This document shows positions 49,786 through 58,564 of a DNA stretch of 64,000 bases, piece after piece. The translations under genes and the position numbers were made by a program. How positions within the stretch are numbered: the first letter of the stretch is position 1; the number at the start of each line of letters is the position of its first letter. Origin of the DNA: JAXGMQ01 sp040768585. GTDB lineage: Bacteria > Caldisericota > Caldisericia > JAAYUI01. The notes under the pieces are model-generated. The model had not been told where the DNA came from and did not search any database. It saw nothing but the letters and a program-made list of their open reading frames with translations. The stretch lies in the NCBI GenBank assembly GCA_040768585.1, contig JAXGMQ010000001.1, positions 1,798,001 to 1,862,000 on the forward strand, in the 5' to 3' direction.

Positions 49786-51486
49786 ATGAGACGCTTGGCT
49801 GTTTTGGTTTTGTCATCCCTGTTGTTTTTTGTCCTTACTCTTAGTGTTCCGATTCAAGCAAACACTGATGGAAAGGCGAGCGAATCTGAATCTATTGTAG
49901 AATCCAAGGTCATCTACGGTGAGATAGTTGATATCCCGGAATCAGGCGATTGTTTGCTTGTCCTAGAATGCTCAATCGAGTCGATAATAACAGATGATAA
50001 AGAATCCCAAGACTCAGGTAAAACTGATGAAGAGGAAAACAGCGAACCGATTAGACTTGAGTTGAAAGACGGACAAGTAGATGTGTTTGATTTCAAGGTG
50101 GGCTGGAAAATAGAGGCTGTGTGCAGTTTTGAGGTACCTGACGAAGGGAACACTGTTGAATATTTTGACTGTGATGTTGTGCCATTGGGGGATATAGAAA
50201 TCAATATGAGGCTCGATGGAATAGTGTACAAGACAGATCACGATTTGGGATTTTATGTAATCGAGTCAGACACAAATTACTACAGGATTGAACTTGTTGA
50301 CACTGAAAACAGAAGTGACTTTGAGGTGGGAAAACTTATATCAGTTGAGGGAAAATCCGTAATCAATAGACCATATCTGGTGTACGATGCGACATTTGAG
50401 GTTGTGGAAGAGAAGGTGACAACCAGAGTTTTGGACAATTGCCTGGTGCCACCACAGGGCTGGCATGACAGGCTGTTCAGGATTAAGTCAAATAATGAGT
50501 TCTGGCAGGTAAACTTTGAGGATGGTCAACCAAACCAGCACCTGAAGAGTCACATGATTTTTTGTGTGAAGGGAGTGAAAGACAATCACCTGGAACAAAC
50601 GCTTCACAACTGTGTGCTGCTTGATTATTTGACAGATCAGAGCATAGCAGGAACGATAACAGAGATCCTGCCAGGTCATGGGATATTAAGTATCAAAGAC
50701 ACCAGAGACAGAGTAATCAGGATTAATTCCGAGATGCCTTATGAGGAGCTTTTAAAATTCAAGGTTGGAGACAATGTTAAAGTCATAGGCTATAAGCAGG
50801 ATATGCGGTATGAACTGCCTGTTCTTTTTAGTCAGATGGATTGGGTTGACGGTTCGAGATTGCAGCCTGTGAATTTTGTTGGAGAGGTCATAAGTACAGA
50901 CGGTTACAAGAGAGATAAACAGATCCTTGTGAGGTCGGGGGTCAATGTTTGGACTATAGATGTTACTGGTGAATTTGATTGCTACTCAATAAGACCAGAG
51001 GACTGGGTAAGGATTGAAGGTCAGATTGAGAGTTACTTGAACCATACAATCAAGGCGACATCAGTTGAGAAAACCAAGGCTGAATTGTTTGCTGAAATCA
51101 TCGATTCAAAATACAGTGAAAATGAGATAAAGGTGAGAGAACTCCAGAACCGCGCAAACTGGCTTATCCTGCCAAAAAGAGGTAGAAGGGCAAACTATGG
51201 CAATGACACAAAAGTTCGAATCGTTGCCACAACCCATGAATACAGAGATTTTTACCTTGAGGATGCCGTTGTGACCAAACTCTCTGAGGATGCTGGGATG
51301 GTCATATTTGTTGACTCAATCAACCAGTCTCTGACCTTGAAAAGGGATAATGGCAGCGAGTTCACAGTCGAGATTCGCACTGATTGGAATAATATCAACG
51401 AGTTTACAATTGGAGTGGAAATAGAGGTGGCGGGACTCAGGACAAAAGACGGTTACAAGTCGGTTTTTATCACGAGAATAAACTGA
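49786..51486 (+). CDS. Secreted protein of tandem small beta-barrel-like domains
   Basis: The 566 residues start with a signal peptide (cleavage near QA-NT, residue 25) after a GAGGAG site. The mature part repeats a pattern of about 70-90 residues: [GA]-x-[IV]-x-x-[IV]... then a strand ending in a charged residue, then G-x-x-[IV]-x-[VI]-x-G. It occurs about six times (for example near GEIVDIPESG, DGIVYKTDHDLG, GTITEILPGHG, GEVISTDGYK, AEIIDSKYSE and MVIFVDSINQ). This looks like tandem OB- or SH3-like barrels. No catalytic residues recognised. Extracellular or periplasmic binding role inferred. Confidence 0.75.
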   Translation: MRRLAVLVLSSLLFFVLTLSVPIQANTDGKASESESIVESKVIYGEIVDIPESGDCLLVLECSIESIITDDKESQDSGKTDEEENSEPIRLELKDGQVDVFDFKVGWKIEAVCSFEVPDEGNTVEYFDCDVVPLGDIEINMRLDGIVYKTDHDLGFYVIESDTNYYRIELVDTENRSDFEVGKLISVEGKSVINRPYLVYDATFEVVEEKVTTRVLDNCLVPPQGWHDRLFRIKSNNEFWQVNFEDGQPNQHLKSHMIFCVKGVKDNHLEQTLHNCVLLDYLTDQSIAGTITEILPGHGILSIKDTRDRVIRINSEMPYEELLKFKVGDNVKVIGYKQDMRYELPVLFSQMDWVDGSRLQPVNFVGEVISTDGYKRDKQILVRSGVNVWTIDVTGEFDCYSIRPEDWVRIEGQIESYLNHTIKATSVEKTKAELFAEIIDSKYSENEIKVRELQNRANWLILPKRGRRANYGNDTKVRIVATTHEYRDFYLEDAVVTKLSEDAGMVIFVDSINQSLTLKRDNGSEFTVEIRTDWNNINEFTIGVEIEVAGLRTKDGYKSVFITRIN

Positions 51487-51698
51487 TTTCTTGCCGTAAT
51501 TATCTCTTTTGTCTAGATTAAGGCTTCAACCGGAAGAATTACCTTTACTATGTCACAAGATTTGGCAAAGTTGGTGGTGTATGGATTTTGAAACATAACG
51601 GATTTTTCTCTTTTGTTGGCTCCACACTATTGCTGCCCTACATTTTGAAATCCGACAATGGGTATTGCTGATTGTTTGAGTATGCTATAGCTAACACT
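51487..51698. other. Convergent intergenic gap, nothing clear
   Basis: AT-rich sequence between the secreted protein and the shared terminator, with no coding potential or RNA gene that I can recognise. Confidence 0.4.
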
Positions 51699-51736
51699 AA
51701 AAAAGGCAGTTGCAATGATTTACAACTGCCTTTTTT
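51699..51736. terminator. Bidirectional intrinsic terminator
   Basis: AAAAAAGGCAGTTG (51699-51712) pairs over 14 bp with CAACTGCCTTTTTT (51723-51736) around a 10-nt loop. The A and T runs at the two ends make it work on both strands, ending the + strand secreted gene and the - strand DUF4405-like gene. Confidence 0.85.
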
Positions 51737-51759
51737 ATGATCTTTACCAATTATAAAAA

Positions 51760-52653
51760 CTATAATGACTGTAAAACCTCATCACATCTCTTCCTAATGA
51801 GACATTTTTCCAAAGCGAACGAAAGAGATGCAAAGAACACTAGTACTAAGAAGCTGAAGAAAACATTTGATTTCGGAGTTTGCTCCCTTTCGTGATGCCC
51901 CTCCATATCTCCAAAACCATTTTCTCCCCCAGAATTTCCCTCGTAACCTTCAGCTCCGACATTTGTGGAACTGGGAGATGTGTTTTCTTCCTCTTCCACT
52001 GATTCTCTTTCGTAGCCCCCAACATTGAGATTCGCGGAGTCTGGGGATGCACCCTCACCTCCCAAAGTTGCTGAAGCATTCATGGGTCCTGCCTTTGCTG
52101 CCGGTATAATCTTCCCAAAATAGTCAGTTTTGTAAATTCCAAACACTCCAACAAGGAGACAAACCACAGTCGTGCAAATAACGAGTGCATTTTTAATTTT
52201 TGCGCTTGGACTATACACCTTTTTAAGCATGACTCCGATAAAGCCGACATGCAATCCAACGTGTATCCCAACGAGTCCAAGTGCTATGTACGCGGTGGTC
52301 TTGTGCAGCAATGATGGACCAAAATGATTCGCGGATTGTTCTCCTCCTGCAAAGAGTGTTTTTGAAATCATTATCCCGGTCACGATGATCATTGTGAAAG
52401 CCACAAGCAGAAGGAAATCGACAACATAGCTTATCTTGGTTTTTAGAGTAATTTTTTTGTTAAAAAGGTTCTTCGTAACAGTAACTATCCAGCGATAATT
52501 GAGGAAGTTATGAACAAGGAGCAGAACTCCAATTCCAATCCCAAGGAGTTCATGGACATTCATCCCCGTAAAAAATATGCTGAAGAAGGAAACAAAAATA
52601 GCGGTCAAAACAACATCCAAAATGAAATGAACCAACGGTCTACTCTTACTCAT
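51760..52653 (-). CDS. DUF4405-like cytochrome-b-type membrane protein
   Basis: The first about 160 residues hold four membrane helices with His residues in GIGIGVLLLVHNFL and HKTTAYIALGLVGIHVGLHVGF, arranged like DUF4405 or cytochrome b-561-type haem proteins. Residues about 195-270 form a low-complexity extracytoplasmic segment with an imperfect repeat (SPDSANLNVGGYERES and SPSSTNVGAEGYEGNS), followed by a last hydrophobic helix. The ATG follows AGAGGTG. Electron transfer or haem binding is inferred. Confidence 0.75.
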   Translation of the reverse strand: MSKSRPLVHFILDVVLTAIFVSFFSIFFTGMNVHELLGIGIGVLLLVHNFLNYRWIVTVTKNLFNKKITLKTKISYVVDFLLLVAFTMIIVTGIMISKTLFAGGEQSANHFGPSLLHKTTAYIALGLVGIHVGLHVGFIGVMLKKVYSPSAKIKNALVICTTVVCLLVGVFGIYKTDYFGKIIPAAKAGPMNASATLGGEGASPDSANLNVGGYERESVEEEENTSPSSTNVGAEGYEGNSGGENGFGDMEGHHEREQTPKSNVFFSFLVLVFFASLSFALEKCLIRKRCDEVLQSL

Positions 52654-52673
52654 CCTAATACACCTCTTTCTTT

Positions 52674-52853
52674 TTAATTACTACTACGCATCGTAATTGG
52701 CAGAAAGGTTATTGTAAAGTTAAAGCTTGCAATTGTGTAGATTGAACGATTTTCTTGTGTTCTCAACTGGAATGGCAACTCAAATGTGCCAAGAAAGCTA
52801 GATGCGAAGGGACAAACAAAGGCCACCAAGAAGAAAAGAAAAATATTACGCAA
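52674..52853 (-). CDS. Possible small exported protein
   Basis: From TTG 52853 a 59-codon frame begins with a signal-peptide-like run (MRNIFLFFLVAFVCPFASS) and continues with a beta-rich segment. It lies 20 nt before the DUF4405-like gene. There is no good ribosome binding site and no recognised family, so it may be a remnant or chance frame. Confidence 0.3.
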   Translation of the reverse strand: MRNIFLFFLVAFVCPFASSFLGTFELPFQLRTQENRSIYTIASFNFTITFLPITMRSSN

Positions 52854-52960
52854 ACAGAATTCGTGTATTGGAGCTAAACTCAAGCAGATGCTCAATCATG
52901 GTTTGTGTGAGAATAAAACCATGATCAGAACAGCGTTCTTGCACGTTATTCGGCATTTTT
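52854..52960. other. Intergenic gap before the chemosensory terminator
   Basis: No gene, RNA or clear promoter recognised. Together with the doubtful small frame this is the about 390-base gap between the DUF4405-like gene and the chemosensory operon. Confidence 0.4.
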
Positions 52961-52988
52961 AAAAAAGAGCCAAATTCTAAAATCTGGC
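52961..52988 (-). terminator. Terminator of the chemosensory operon
   Basis: On the - strand GCCAGATT/AATTTGGC (8 bp with one G-T pair, 4-nt loop) is followed by TCTTTTTT. It lies about 55 nt after the last CheW-like gene. Confidence 0.75.
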
Positions 52989-53042
52989 AGAAATCAACTC
53001 AGACAAAAATATTTTATAACGAGGGCACAGATAAACACAAAG

Positions 53043-53513
53043 TTAAGCTTTGATGTCAATATCCAACTCAACATCGGCAAGATCAAGAATTGGTACAATC
53101 GTGTCATTATAGACAAAGCACTTGTTCATAACTCTCCATTGCTTTTCCGACACAAAAACTTTGTCGATTATAGAGACTGCTGAATCTGGAATCTCAGTCA
53201 GAGTCAGCGCTTCATCAACGGCAATCGCAACGTGTCCCTGTGTGTGCTCTAGTTTTAGGGTCACTTTTTCGCGTGGTTGTGGGATTCCAAGGAAGTCATA
53301 TATCTCAAAGAGAGGAATATTTGATTCATCAATATTGATGACATCTGTGATTTTTCCGGTTAAACCGGGGAGTTTCACTGGACTGCTCCAGTTTGCGATT
53401 CTACTCACAGATAGCGCAGGAGTCGCATATAGCATGCCTCCAAGAAGGAAGAGCAGATATGTGGTTTTGTTCTCGACTGATTCCTTGCGTAGTATATTCC
53501 TTTTTTGTCTCAT
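53043..53513 (-). CDS. CheW-like adaptor (second, ChpC-like)
   Basis: The 156 residues form a single CheW-like fold: SVSRIANW near the start, GLTGKITDVINIDESNIPLFEIYDFLGI in the middle (typical P-L-x-x-[IV]-x-x-x-L) and VYNDTIVPILDLADVEL at the end. It follows the previous CheW-like gene by 13 nt and is the last gene of the operon. Similar to the ChpC position in Pil-Chp operons. No receptor-binding residues can be judged by eye. Confidence 0.75.
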   Translation of the reverse strand: MRQKRNILRKESVENKTTYLLFLLGGMLYATPALSVSRIANWSSPVKLPGLTGKITDVINIDESNIPLFEIYDFLGIPQPREKVTLKLEHTQGHVAIAVDEALTLTEIPDSAVSIIDKVFVSEKQWRVMNKCFVYNDTIVPILDLADVELDIDIKA

Positions 53514-53526
53514 TGAATAAGACCTT

Positions 53527-53943
53527 TCATATCCAACTGCCTTGTGACATCAGCGATGACAAGGTATTGATGAATTCGTCAGTGAATATTGACTCAAAAG
53601 ATGCAATTGGGATGAGTTTCGAGTTAATTTTTCCAATTGCCTTTGTGATATTTCCTTTCAGTTTCAGAACCAGGGGGTCGATCTCCTCAACAGTGACCTG
53701 TTCTTCAAATTCGGTTACGTCATCAGCGAGGATTCCGAACCCGTTCTTGAAGAGAACGCCTATCTTACCAGAGGAGGGTGATCTATCGACCAATGTACCA
53801 AGATCAATAATCGGCTCTCCAACATGAATCGCCCTAATAAGATTGTCGTTGGTGAACCTCATTTCATATGGGCGGAGAATTCTGACATTTTGTCTTTCTA
53901 GAAGTAACTCGAAATCCCGCACCTTCAGTCTGAGAAACTTCAT
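53527..53943 (-). CDS. CheW-like adaptor
   Basis: The 138 residues show a divergent CheW fold: VGEPIIDLGTLVDRSPSSGKIGVLFKNGFGILADDVTEFEEQVTVEEIDPL. It overlaps the end of the CheB gene by 4 nt (ATGA) and is therefore translationally coupled to it. It takes the place of chpC in known Pil-Chp operons. A structural rather than classical coupling role is possible. Confidence 0.7.
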   Translation of the reverse strand: MKFLRLKVRDFELLLERQNVRILRPYEMRFTNDNLIRAIHVGEPIIDLGTLVDRSPSSGKIGVLFKNGFGILADDVTEFEEQVTVEEIDPLVLKLKGNITKAIGKINSKLIPIASFESIFTDEFINTLSSLMSQGSWI

Positions 53944-55034
53944 CGTGGGTGCCTTTCAAGGATTTTGCCAATGTATGCTGGGATATCTTCAAGCAACAGC
54001 ACCTTGTCCATAACACCGGTTGAAACAGCTTCTCTCGGCATACTGTCGAGTAGGCTTGAGTTTGGGTCTTGAGCGATGGTGTGACCACCACGATTCTTAA
54101 TCGCAACAACACCTCTTTTGCCATCCCACCCCATGCCCGTCAGCACGAGTCCAATAGTCTTTTCTCTGAATGTGTTTGCTGTGCTTATGAATAATTCGTC
54201 GATTGAGGGAGACGCCCTGGTCTCATCAAGGTCATCACTCCGGAGGTATACCCTCTTCTTTTCATCTACATAGATGTTTGTGCCACCTGGCGCGACATAA
54301 ACGGTGTTGTTGAGTATGGTTTGCCCGTGTTGAGCCTGAACAACTGGCATGCGTGTGACATATGAGAGGTTTTTCGCAAACTCAGGTGTGAATCTTTCTG
54401 GCATGTGTTGAGTTACGAGAAATGCACAATCCAGGTTTTCCGGAATTGATGACATGATATGCTTGATTGCCTGTGGGCCGCCGGTGGATGCACCAATTGC
54501 GCAAACGCGACTCGCAACTCCGCTGATCTTTTCAAATGAATGGTTTCTTGTTCTTGTCCTGCTTCTTTGGACGGTTGTTGTCCCGTAGCCATCGTACTCA
54601 AGGGTGTTTTTTAGAATCCTGATTGCTTTGACCTTGGCGCATGACCTCACCCGCGCCGTGAAATCCGAGAGAGCTTCAGTCATTTTAAGTGGGTCGATCT
54701 TCTCAGGAAAAACCATCGCGTCAGTTGCGCCCTTGGTGAGACACAGAACAGCGTCTGCGTTTGCGCTTGGGTCGTCAGGGGCGCAGATGAGAACGGATGT
54801 GGGTTTTGACCTCATAATACCCTTTAGGGTAGAGATGCCGTCCATGTACGGCATGCGGGTGTCTAGCACCACAAGATCAAAAGATTCATTCTCAATGGCG
54901 GACAATGCTTCCCTACCATTCCTGGCTTTGCCGGCAACAACAAGATCATCCTCCACCTCAATAAGTTTTTGCATGATACCGAGGATGTGGAAGGAGTCAT
55001 TGACCAGTAGAATTCGCGCTTTCTTGTTGTCCAA
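53940..55034 (-). CDS. CheB/ChpB-like receptor methylesterase with receiver domain
   Basis: CheB removes methyl groups from receptor glutamates when its receiver is phosphorylated. The receiver (about 1-125) has the phospho-Asp in VVLDTRMPYMDG. The esterase domain shows the catalytic triad Ser in GASTGGP, His in TQHMPERF and Asp in GMGWDGKRG. The start is TTG, just after the CheA stop (TAG), and it overlaps the next gene. It pairs with the CheR-like gene of the operon. Confidence 0.93.
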   Translation of the reverse strand: MDNKKARILLVNDSFHILGIMQKLIEVEDDLVVAGKARNGREALSAIENESFDLVVLDTRMPYMDGISTLKGIMRSKPTSVLICAPDDPSANADAVLCLTKGATDAMVFPEKIDPLKMTEALSDFTARVRSCAKVKAIRILKNTLEYDGYGTTTVQRSRTRTRNHSFEKISGVASRVCAIGASTGGPQAIKHIMSSIPENLDCAFLVTQHMPERFTPEFAKNLSYVTRMPVVQAQHGQTILNNTVYVAPGGTNIYVDEKKRVYLRSDDLDETRASPSIDELFISTANTFREKTIGLVLTGMGWDGKRGVVAIKNRGGHTIAQDPNSSLLDSMPREAVSTGVMDKVLLLEDIPAYIGKILERHPR

Positions 55035-57752
55035 CTACTCTCCCTGGACAAGCTTTTTTAGCGTGTCGAGTACGATCTCTCTGTTGTATGGTTTAACGAG
55101 GTATGCATCGGCTCCGAGTTCAAACGCCTTGTTGCGGTGCTTTGATCCAGCCCTGGAGGTGATTACAAGGTTTGGAATCTTTGAAAGATTCTTGTCATCC
55201 CTCAAGACAGACATAAGTTCAAAGCCATCCATTTCAGGCATCTCAAGATCGAGGATAAGGATATCGATGGGCACTTGCTCTAGCAAGTCGAGAGCTTCAA
55301 GTCCGGTTGATGCCGTGTGAACCTTGAAGCCAGCGTTCTCCAAATCCATCTGGAGGATTTTTCTCATGGAGAGCGAGTCATCAACAACAAGAACATTGGC
55401 AGCCTCAGGCTTGTCAAGAATGCTGACTGTGTCTGTTTTTATCTTTGGAGCAAAATGTTCGCGGCTTATAAGTCCGTGCACATTGATAACAGGCACTACC
55501 CTTCCTGAGCCGAAGATGGTCGCTCCCGAATAGGCTGGAATATCCTGTAGTGAGAGAGGCATGGACTTGATGACCATATCGTGACGCCCCGGGATGCTTG
55601 AGACAGCAAGCGCTACGAATGTGCCGCCTGAAAGTGTTATGATTGCTGGATACTTCTCCTGCTCCTTGATAGAGCTTCCAAGGTCGAACTGTTCGTCAAG
55701 ATAATAAACTGGGTAAAGTTCTTCTCTTATCCTTACGACCGGACCACTGCCAATCACTGTAACGTCACTTCTGTTGATATTTACAACCTCTGTTATCATA
55801 CCAAGTGGTATAACAAAGGTATGTTTATCGGCTGTGACAACGATTCCCTGAGATATAACCAGTGAGATTGGAATTGTGAGATTGAATGATGTTTGCTCAT
55901 CGTTTGTGTTTACAGAAACAAATCCACCTATTGCCTCAACGTTGTTTTTTACTACATCAAGACCAATTCCCCTACCTGCAACCATACCGGTCTCCTCAGA
56001 GGTTGAGAGACCACTTGCAAAAATAAGGTTGTTGATTTCGTTGGTTGTCATGGTTTCGGCTGTAGCTTGTGAGACAACACCCATCTTGATGGCTCTGGCT
56101 GCGATGGAGGCAGTATCGAGTTCCATTCCATCATTGGAGACAGAGATGGAGACCTGGTTACCAAAGTACTTGGCTTCGATTCGGATGTTTCCTTGTTTGG
56201 GCTTGCCGATTGCCTCTCTGATGTCTGGGGATTCAATTCCGTGATGGACAGCGTTCCTTACAATATGGAGCAATGGGTCAAAGATGCTCCTTATTACCTT
56301 GATATCAAGCTCGACATCCTCACCGATAACCTCCAGGTTAACGAGTTTTCCCTCTGAACGGGCAATGTCTCTAACCATCCTGGGGAACCTGTCGAGTACC
56401 TGGGAGAGTGGTATCAATCTTGTTGAGATAACGTTTGTCTGGATAGAGGAAACATTTTGCATCAGGACGTTGGTGTTTGTGCCAAGTTCGTTTATTTGAT
56501 GCTCCAGACGGGAAAGTGCCTCGGTCAAATCAGCGTGAATCTCATACTCGTTGTTGATGATTCTGTCGAGTTCGTTGTAGCGGTCGAGTTCAAGCTCATC
56601 AAACTCGCTTGCGTATTTTGAGCTTCCATTGCCAGAATTGTCTACAACAGAGCCAACTCTCATTGCCTGTGTTGTTCGGGATTGGAGCTGTTGCTCGGAA
56701 AGATCGGCATTTAGAGCTGACAGCCTTCGGAGAGATAGTCTTATTGACTCTGAAATCCTGTTGAAGCTCAGTCTGTTATCCTCAAGCCTGGAACGTTGGA
56801 CAAGCAATTCTCCAGCAAGATTCATGAGTGAATCGAGTTTTGAGAGTCTGACAAATACATTCTCTTCGATTTTTTGCTCTTTTTTCTCTTTTGCGAAGAA
56901 TAGCTGAGTGTCGCTTGGCTTTTCCTCTGCCGATTTGCCTGAGACTATTGAGAGGATTTTCCCTATCTCATGTGCGACTTCTTGCGCCCTTGGGTCCTTA
57001 TCGCATTCATATTTGAAGGTATCAGAAAGCGCATCAAGCGAACCTAGAAGCTTGTCAATGAGATTGGGTGTAATGTTCAGTTCCCCATCTCGAATAGGTT
57101 CGAGAACGTCCTCGATTGCGTGTGATGCAACCTCGGTTGACTCAAATCCAACTGATGATGCGGCGCCCTTGAGGGTGTGAGCTGCCCTGAAAACCTCTTC
57201 GATTGATGTTTTGTCGCCTGGATCCTTCTCTAGAGCAAGGAAACCATCCCTTAGGGTTTTGAGGTGTTCCTCGGCTTCAATCTTAAAGAAGTCAGCAACA
57301 ACATCATCAAGTTCTTCTCGTATCTTGTGAGATTGCTCTGTGATTGTGGACTCGGTTGAATCTTGATTTCTGTAATTGTCCCAGGCGTCTCTCGTTGTCT
57401 GGATTATGGACTCATAGTCAGGTTCAACACCTTTGCTGATTGAGTTTAGCATATCACCGACATTGAAAGCGGTGAGAGCCAGTAATTCAGAGAGCATTTC
57501 GGGCCATGGCAGGTGTTCATTTTCTGTGTATGGTTCTAGAGCTTGTTCCATGAGTTCCGCAACTGATGCCAGTTTATCGTATCCTGCCATCAGAGATGAA
57601 CTCTTGATTGAATGGGCTAATCTGAAGGCTTCATAGAGAGTGTCTGCATCCCTATGACCTATGGTAATACTCGCCAGTTGTGTATTGAATCCAGACAACA
57701 TCAAAAGACATTCAGAGATGTATGCTTGGAAGTACTTATCCTCGTTTGACAC
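55035..57752 (-). CDS. ChpA-like hybrid CheA kinase with two Hpt domains and a receiver
   Basis: From GTG 57752 (AGGAGGAG upstream) the 905 residues contain two Hpt domains (phospho-His 47 in LAHSIKSSS and 192 in AAHTLKGAA). The dimerisation helices follow, then the HATPase core (IVRNAVHHGIE, GRGIGLDVV), a CheW-like domain and a C-terminal receiver (about 786-905, phospho-Asp 835 in LILDLEMP). The Pseudomonas ChpA has more Hpt domains (six plus two non-His ones), so this is a reduced version. The first Hpt has HSIK where HTLK is usual. It overlaps the CheR-like gene by 17 nt. Confidence 0.92.
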   Translation of the reverse strand: MSNEDKYFQAYISECLLMLSGFNTQLASITIGHRDADTLYEAFRLAHSIKSSSLMAGYDKLASVAELMEQALEPYTENEHLPWPEMLSELLALTAFNVGDMLNSISKGVEPDYESIIQTTRDAWDNYRNQDSTESTITEQSHKIREELDDVVADFFKIEAEEHLKTLRDGFLALEKDPGDKTSIEEVFRAAHTLKGAASSVGFESTEVASHAIEDVLEPIRDGELNITPNLIDKLLGSLDALSDTFKYECDKDPRAQEVAHEIGKILSIVSGKSAEEKPSDTQLFFAKEKKEQKIEENVFVRLSKLDSLMNLAGELLVQRSRLEDNRLSFNRISESIRLSLRRLSALNADLSEQQLQSRTTQAMRVGSVVDNSGNGSSKYASEFDELELDRYNELDRIINNEYEIHADLTEALSRLEHQINELGTNTNVLMQNVSSIQTNVISTRLIPLSQVLDRFPRMVRDIARSEGKLVNLEVIGEDVELDIKVIRSIFDPLLHIVRNAVHHGIESPDIREAIGKPKQGNIRIEAKYFGNQVSISVSNDGMELDTASIAARAIKMGVVSQATAETMTTNEINNLIFASGLSTSEETGMVAGRGIGLDVVKNNVEAIGGFVSVNTNDEQTSFNLTIPISLVISQGIVVTADKHTFVIPLGMITEVVNINRSDVTVIGSGPVVRIREELYPVYYLDEQFDLGSSIKEQEKYPAIITLSGGTFVALAVSSIPGRHDMVIKSMPLSLQDIPAYSGATIFGSGRVVPVINVHGLISREHFAPKIKTDTVSILDKPEAANVLVVDDSLSMRKILQMDLENAGFKVHTASTGLEALDLLEQVPIDILILDLEMPEMDGFELMSVLRDDKNLSKIPNLVITSRAGSKHRNKAFELGADAYLVKPYNREIVLDTLKKLVQGE

Positions 57753-58563
57753 TGGCTCCTCCTGGAATCTTTTTATACATAATTGAACCATCGTACGAGA
57801 TTGGTGAGAAACCTTGGATGGAAGATGGCAATATCTCCGATTCACCCAACATTAGATATCCGCCAGTTCGGATGGTTGTTGCTATTTTTCTGAGAACCTC
57901 AATCCTGATTTCTCTTTTGAAATAGATGGTTACATTTCTGCAAAACACAATATCCTGATCGAATAGGTAGGGCGAAGAAATGAGATTCTGTTTGACAAAA
58001 TGAACGCAATCCCGAAGCTCCTTTTTGACCTCAAAGGAGTTCTCGCCGCACTTCTTGAAAAATGTGAAGAGCTGAGCTGGACTCAAATGTTTGAGCCTCT
58101 CCTTCTTGTACACGCCTTTTCTGGCGGTATTCAGAGCGTTCTCATCAATGTCCGTTGCAAGAATTGAAAGTTTCACGCCCTCTGGAATTCCAGAGGTTTT
58201 CAGGGTGATTGCAAGGGAATACGCTTCCTCACCCGTTGAACAACCCGCTGACCAGACATGAAGATAGTCGCGCTTGATCATGCCGTTTTGAGCCAAAAAT
58301 GAGGGAATGAAAACTTCCTTTATGACCCTGAAGTGACCAGGAATCCTCATGAAACTCGTTTCCTGGGTTGTTATTGAAGAGATCAGTCTATCGAGCTCTT
58401 CTCCCTCGGAACTGACGAGATTCAAGTATTCATCAGTGTTGTTTAAGCCAGAAGAGATGAGTCGGGATGTGACGCCATTGCGCAGAAGATGCATCCGGGC
58501 TTCACCAAAGTAAAGCCCGGTGCTTGTCTGCACAAAGTCTCTAATGGCTTGTAGTCCATCCAA
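57736..58563 (-). CDS. CheR/PilK-like receptor methyltransferase
   Basis: CheR methylates MCP glutamates with S-adenosylmethionine. The 275 residues show the N-terminal helical part and the SAM-binding VWSAGCSTGEEAYSLA, then FCRNVTIYF and GGYLMLGESE, typical of CheR. The start is TTG, 1 nt after the MCP stop. The position between MCP and CheA matches pilK. Confidence 0.93.
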   Translation of the reverse strand: MDGLQAIRDFVQTSTGLYFGEARMHLLRNGVTSRLISSGLNNTDEYLNLVSSEGEELDRLISSITTQETSFMRIPGHFRVIKEVFIPSFLAQNGMIKRDYLHVWSAGCSTGEEAYSLAITLKTSGIPEGVKLSILATDIDENALNTARKGVYKKERLKHLSPAQLFTFFKKCGENSFEVKKELRDCVHFVKQNLISSPYLFDQDIVFCRNVTIYFKREIRIEVLRKIATTIRTGGYLMLGESEILPSSIQGFSPISYDGSIMYKKIPGGASVKRG

Positions 58564-58564
58564 A

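Noticed and set aside
54604..55320. 238-codon open frame on the + strand opposite cheB and cheA
   Set aside because: Antisense to well-supported chemosensory genes; composition is Ser/Thr/Arg-rich as expected of a mirror frame; no ribosome binding site.
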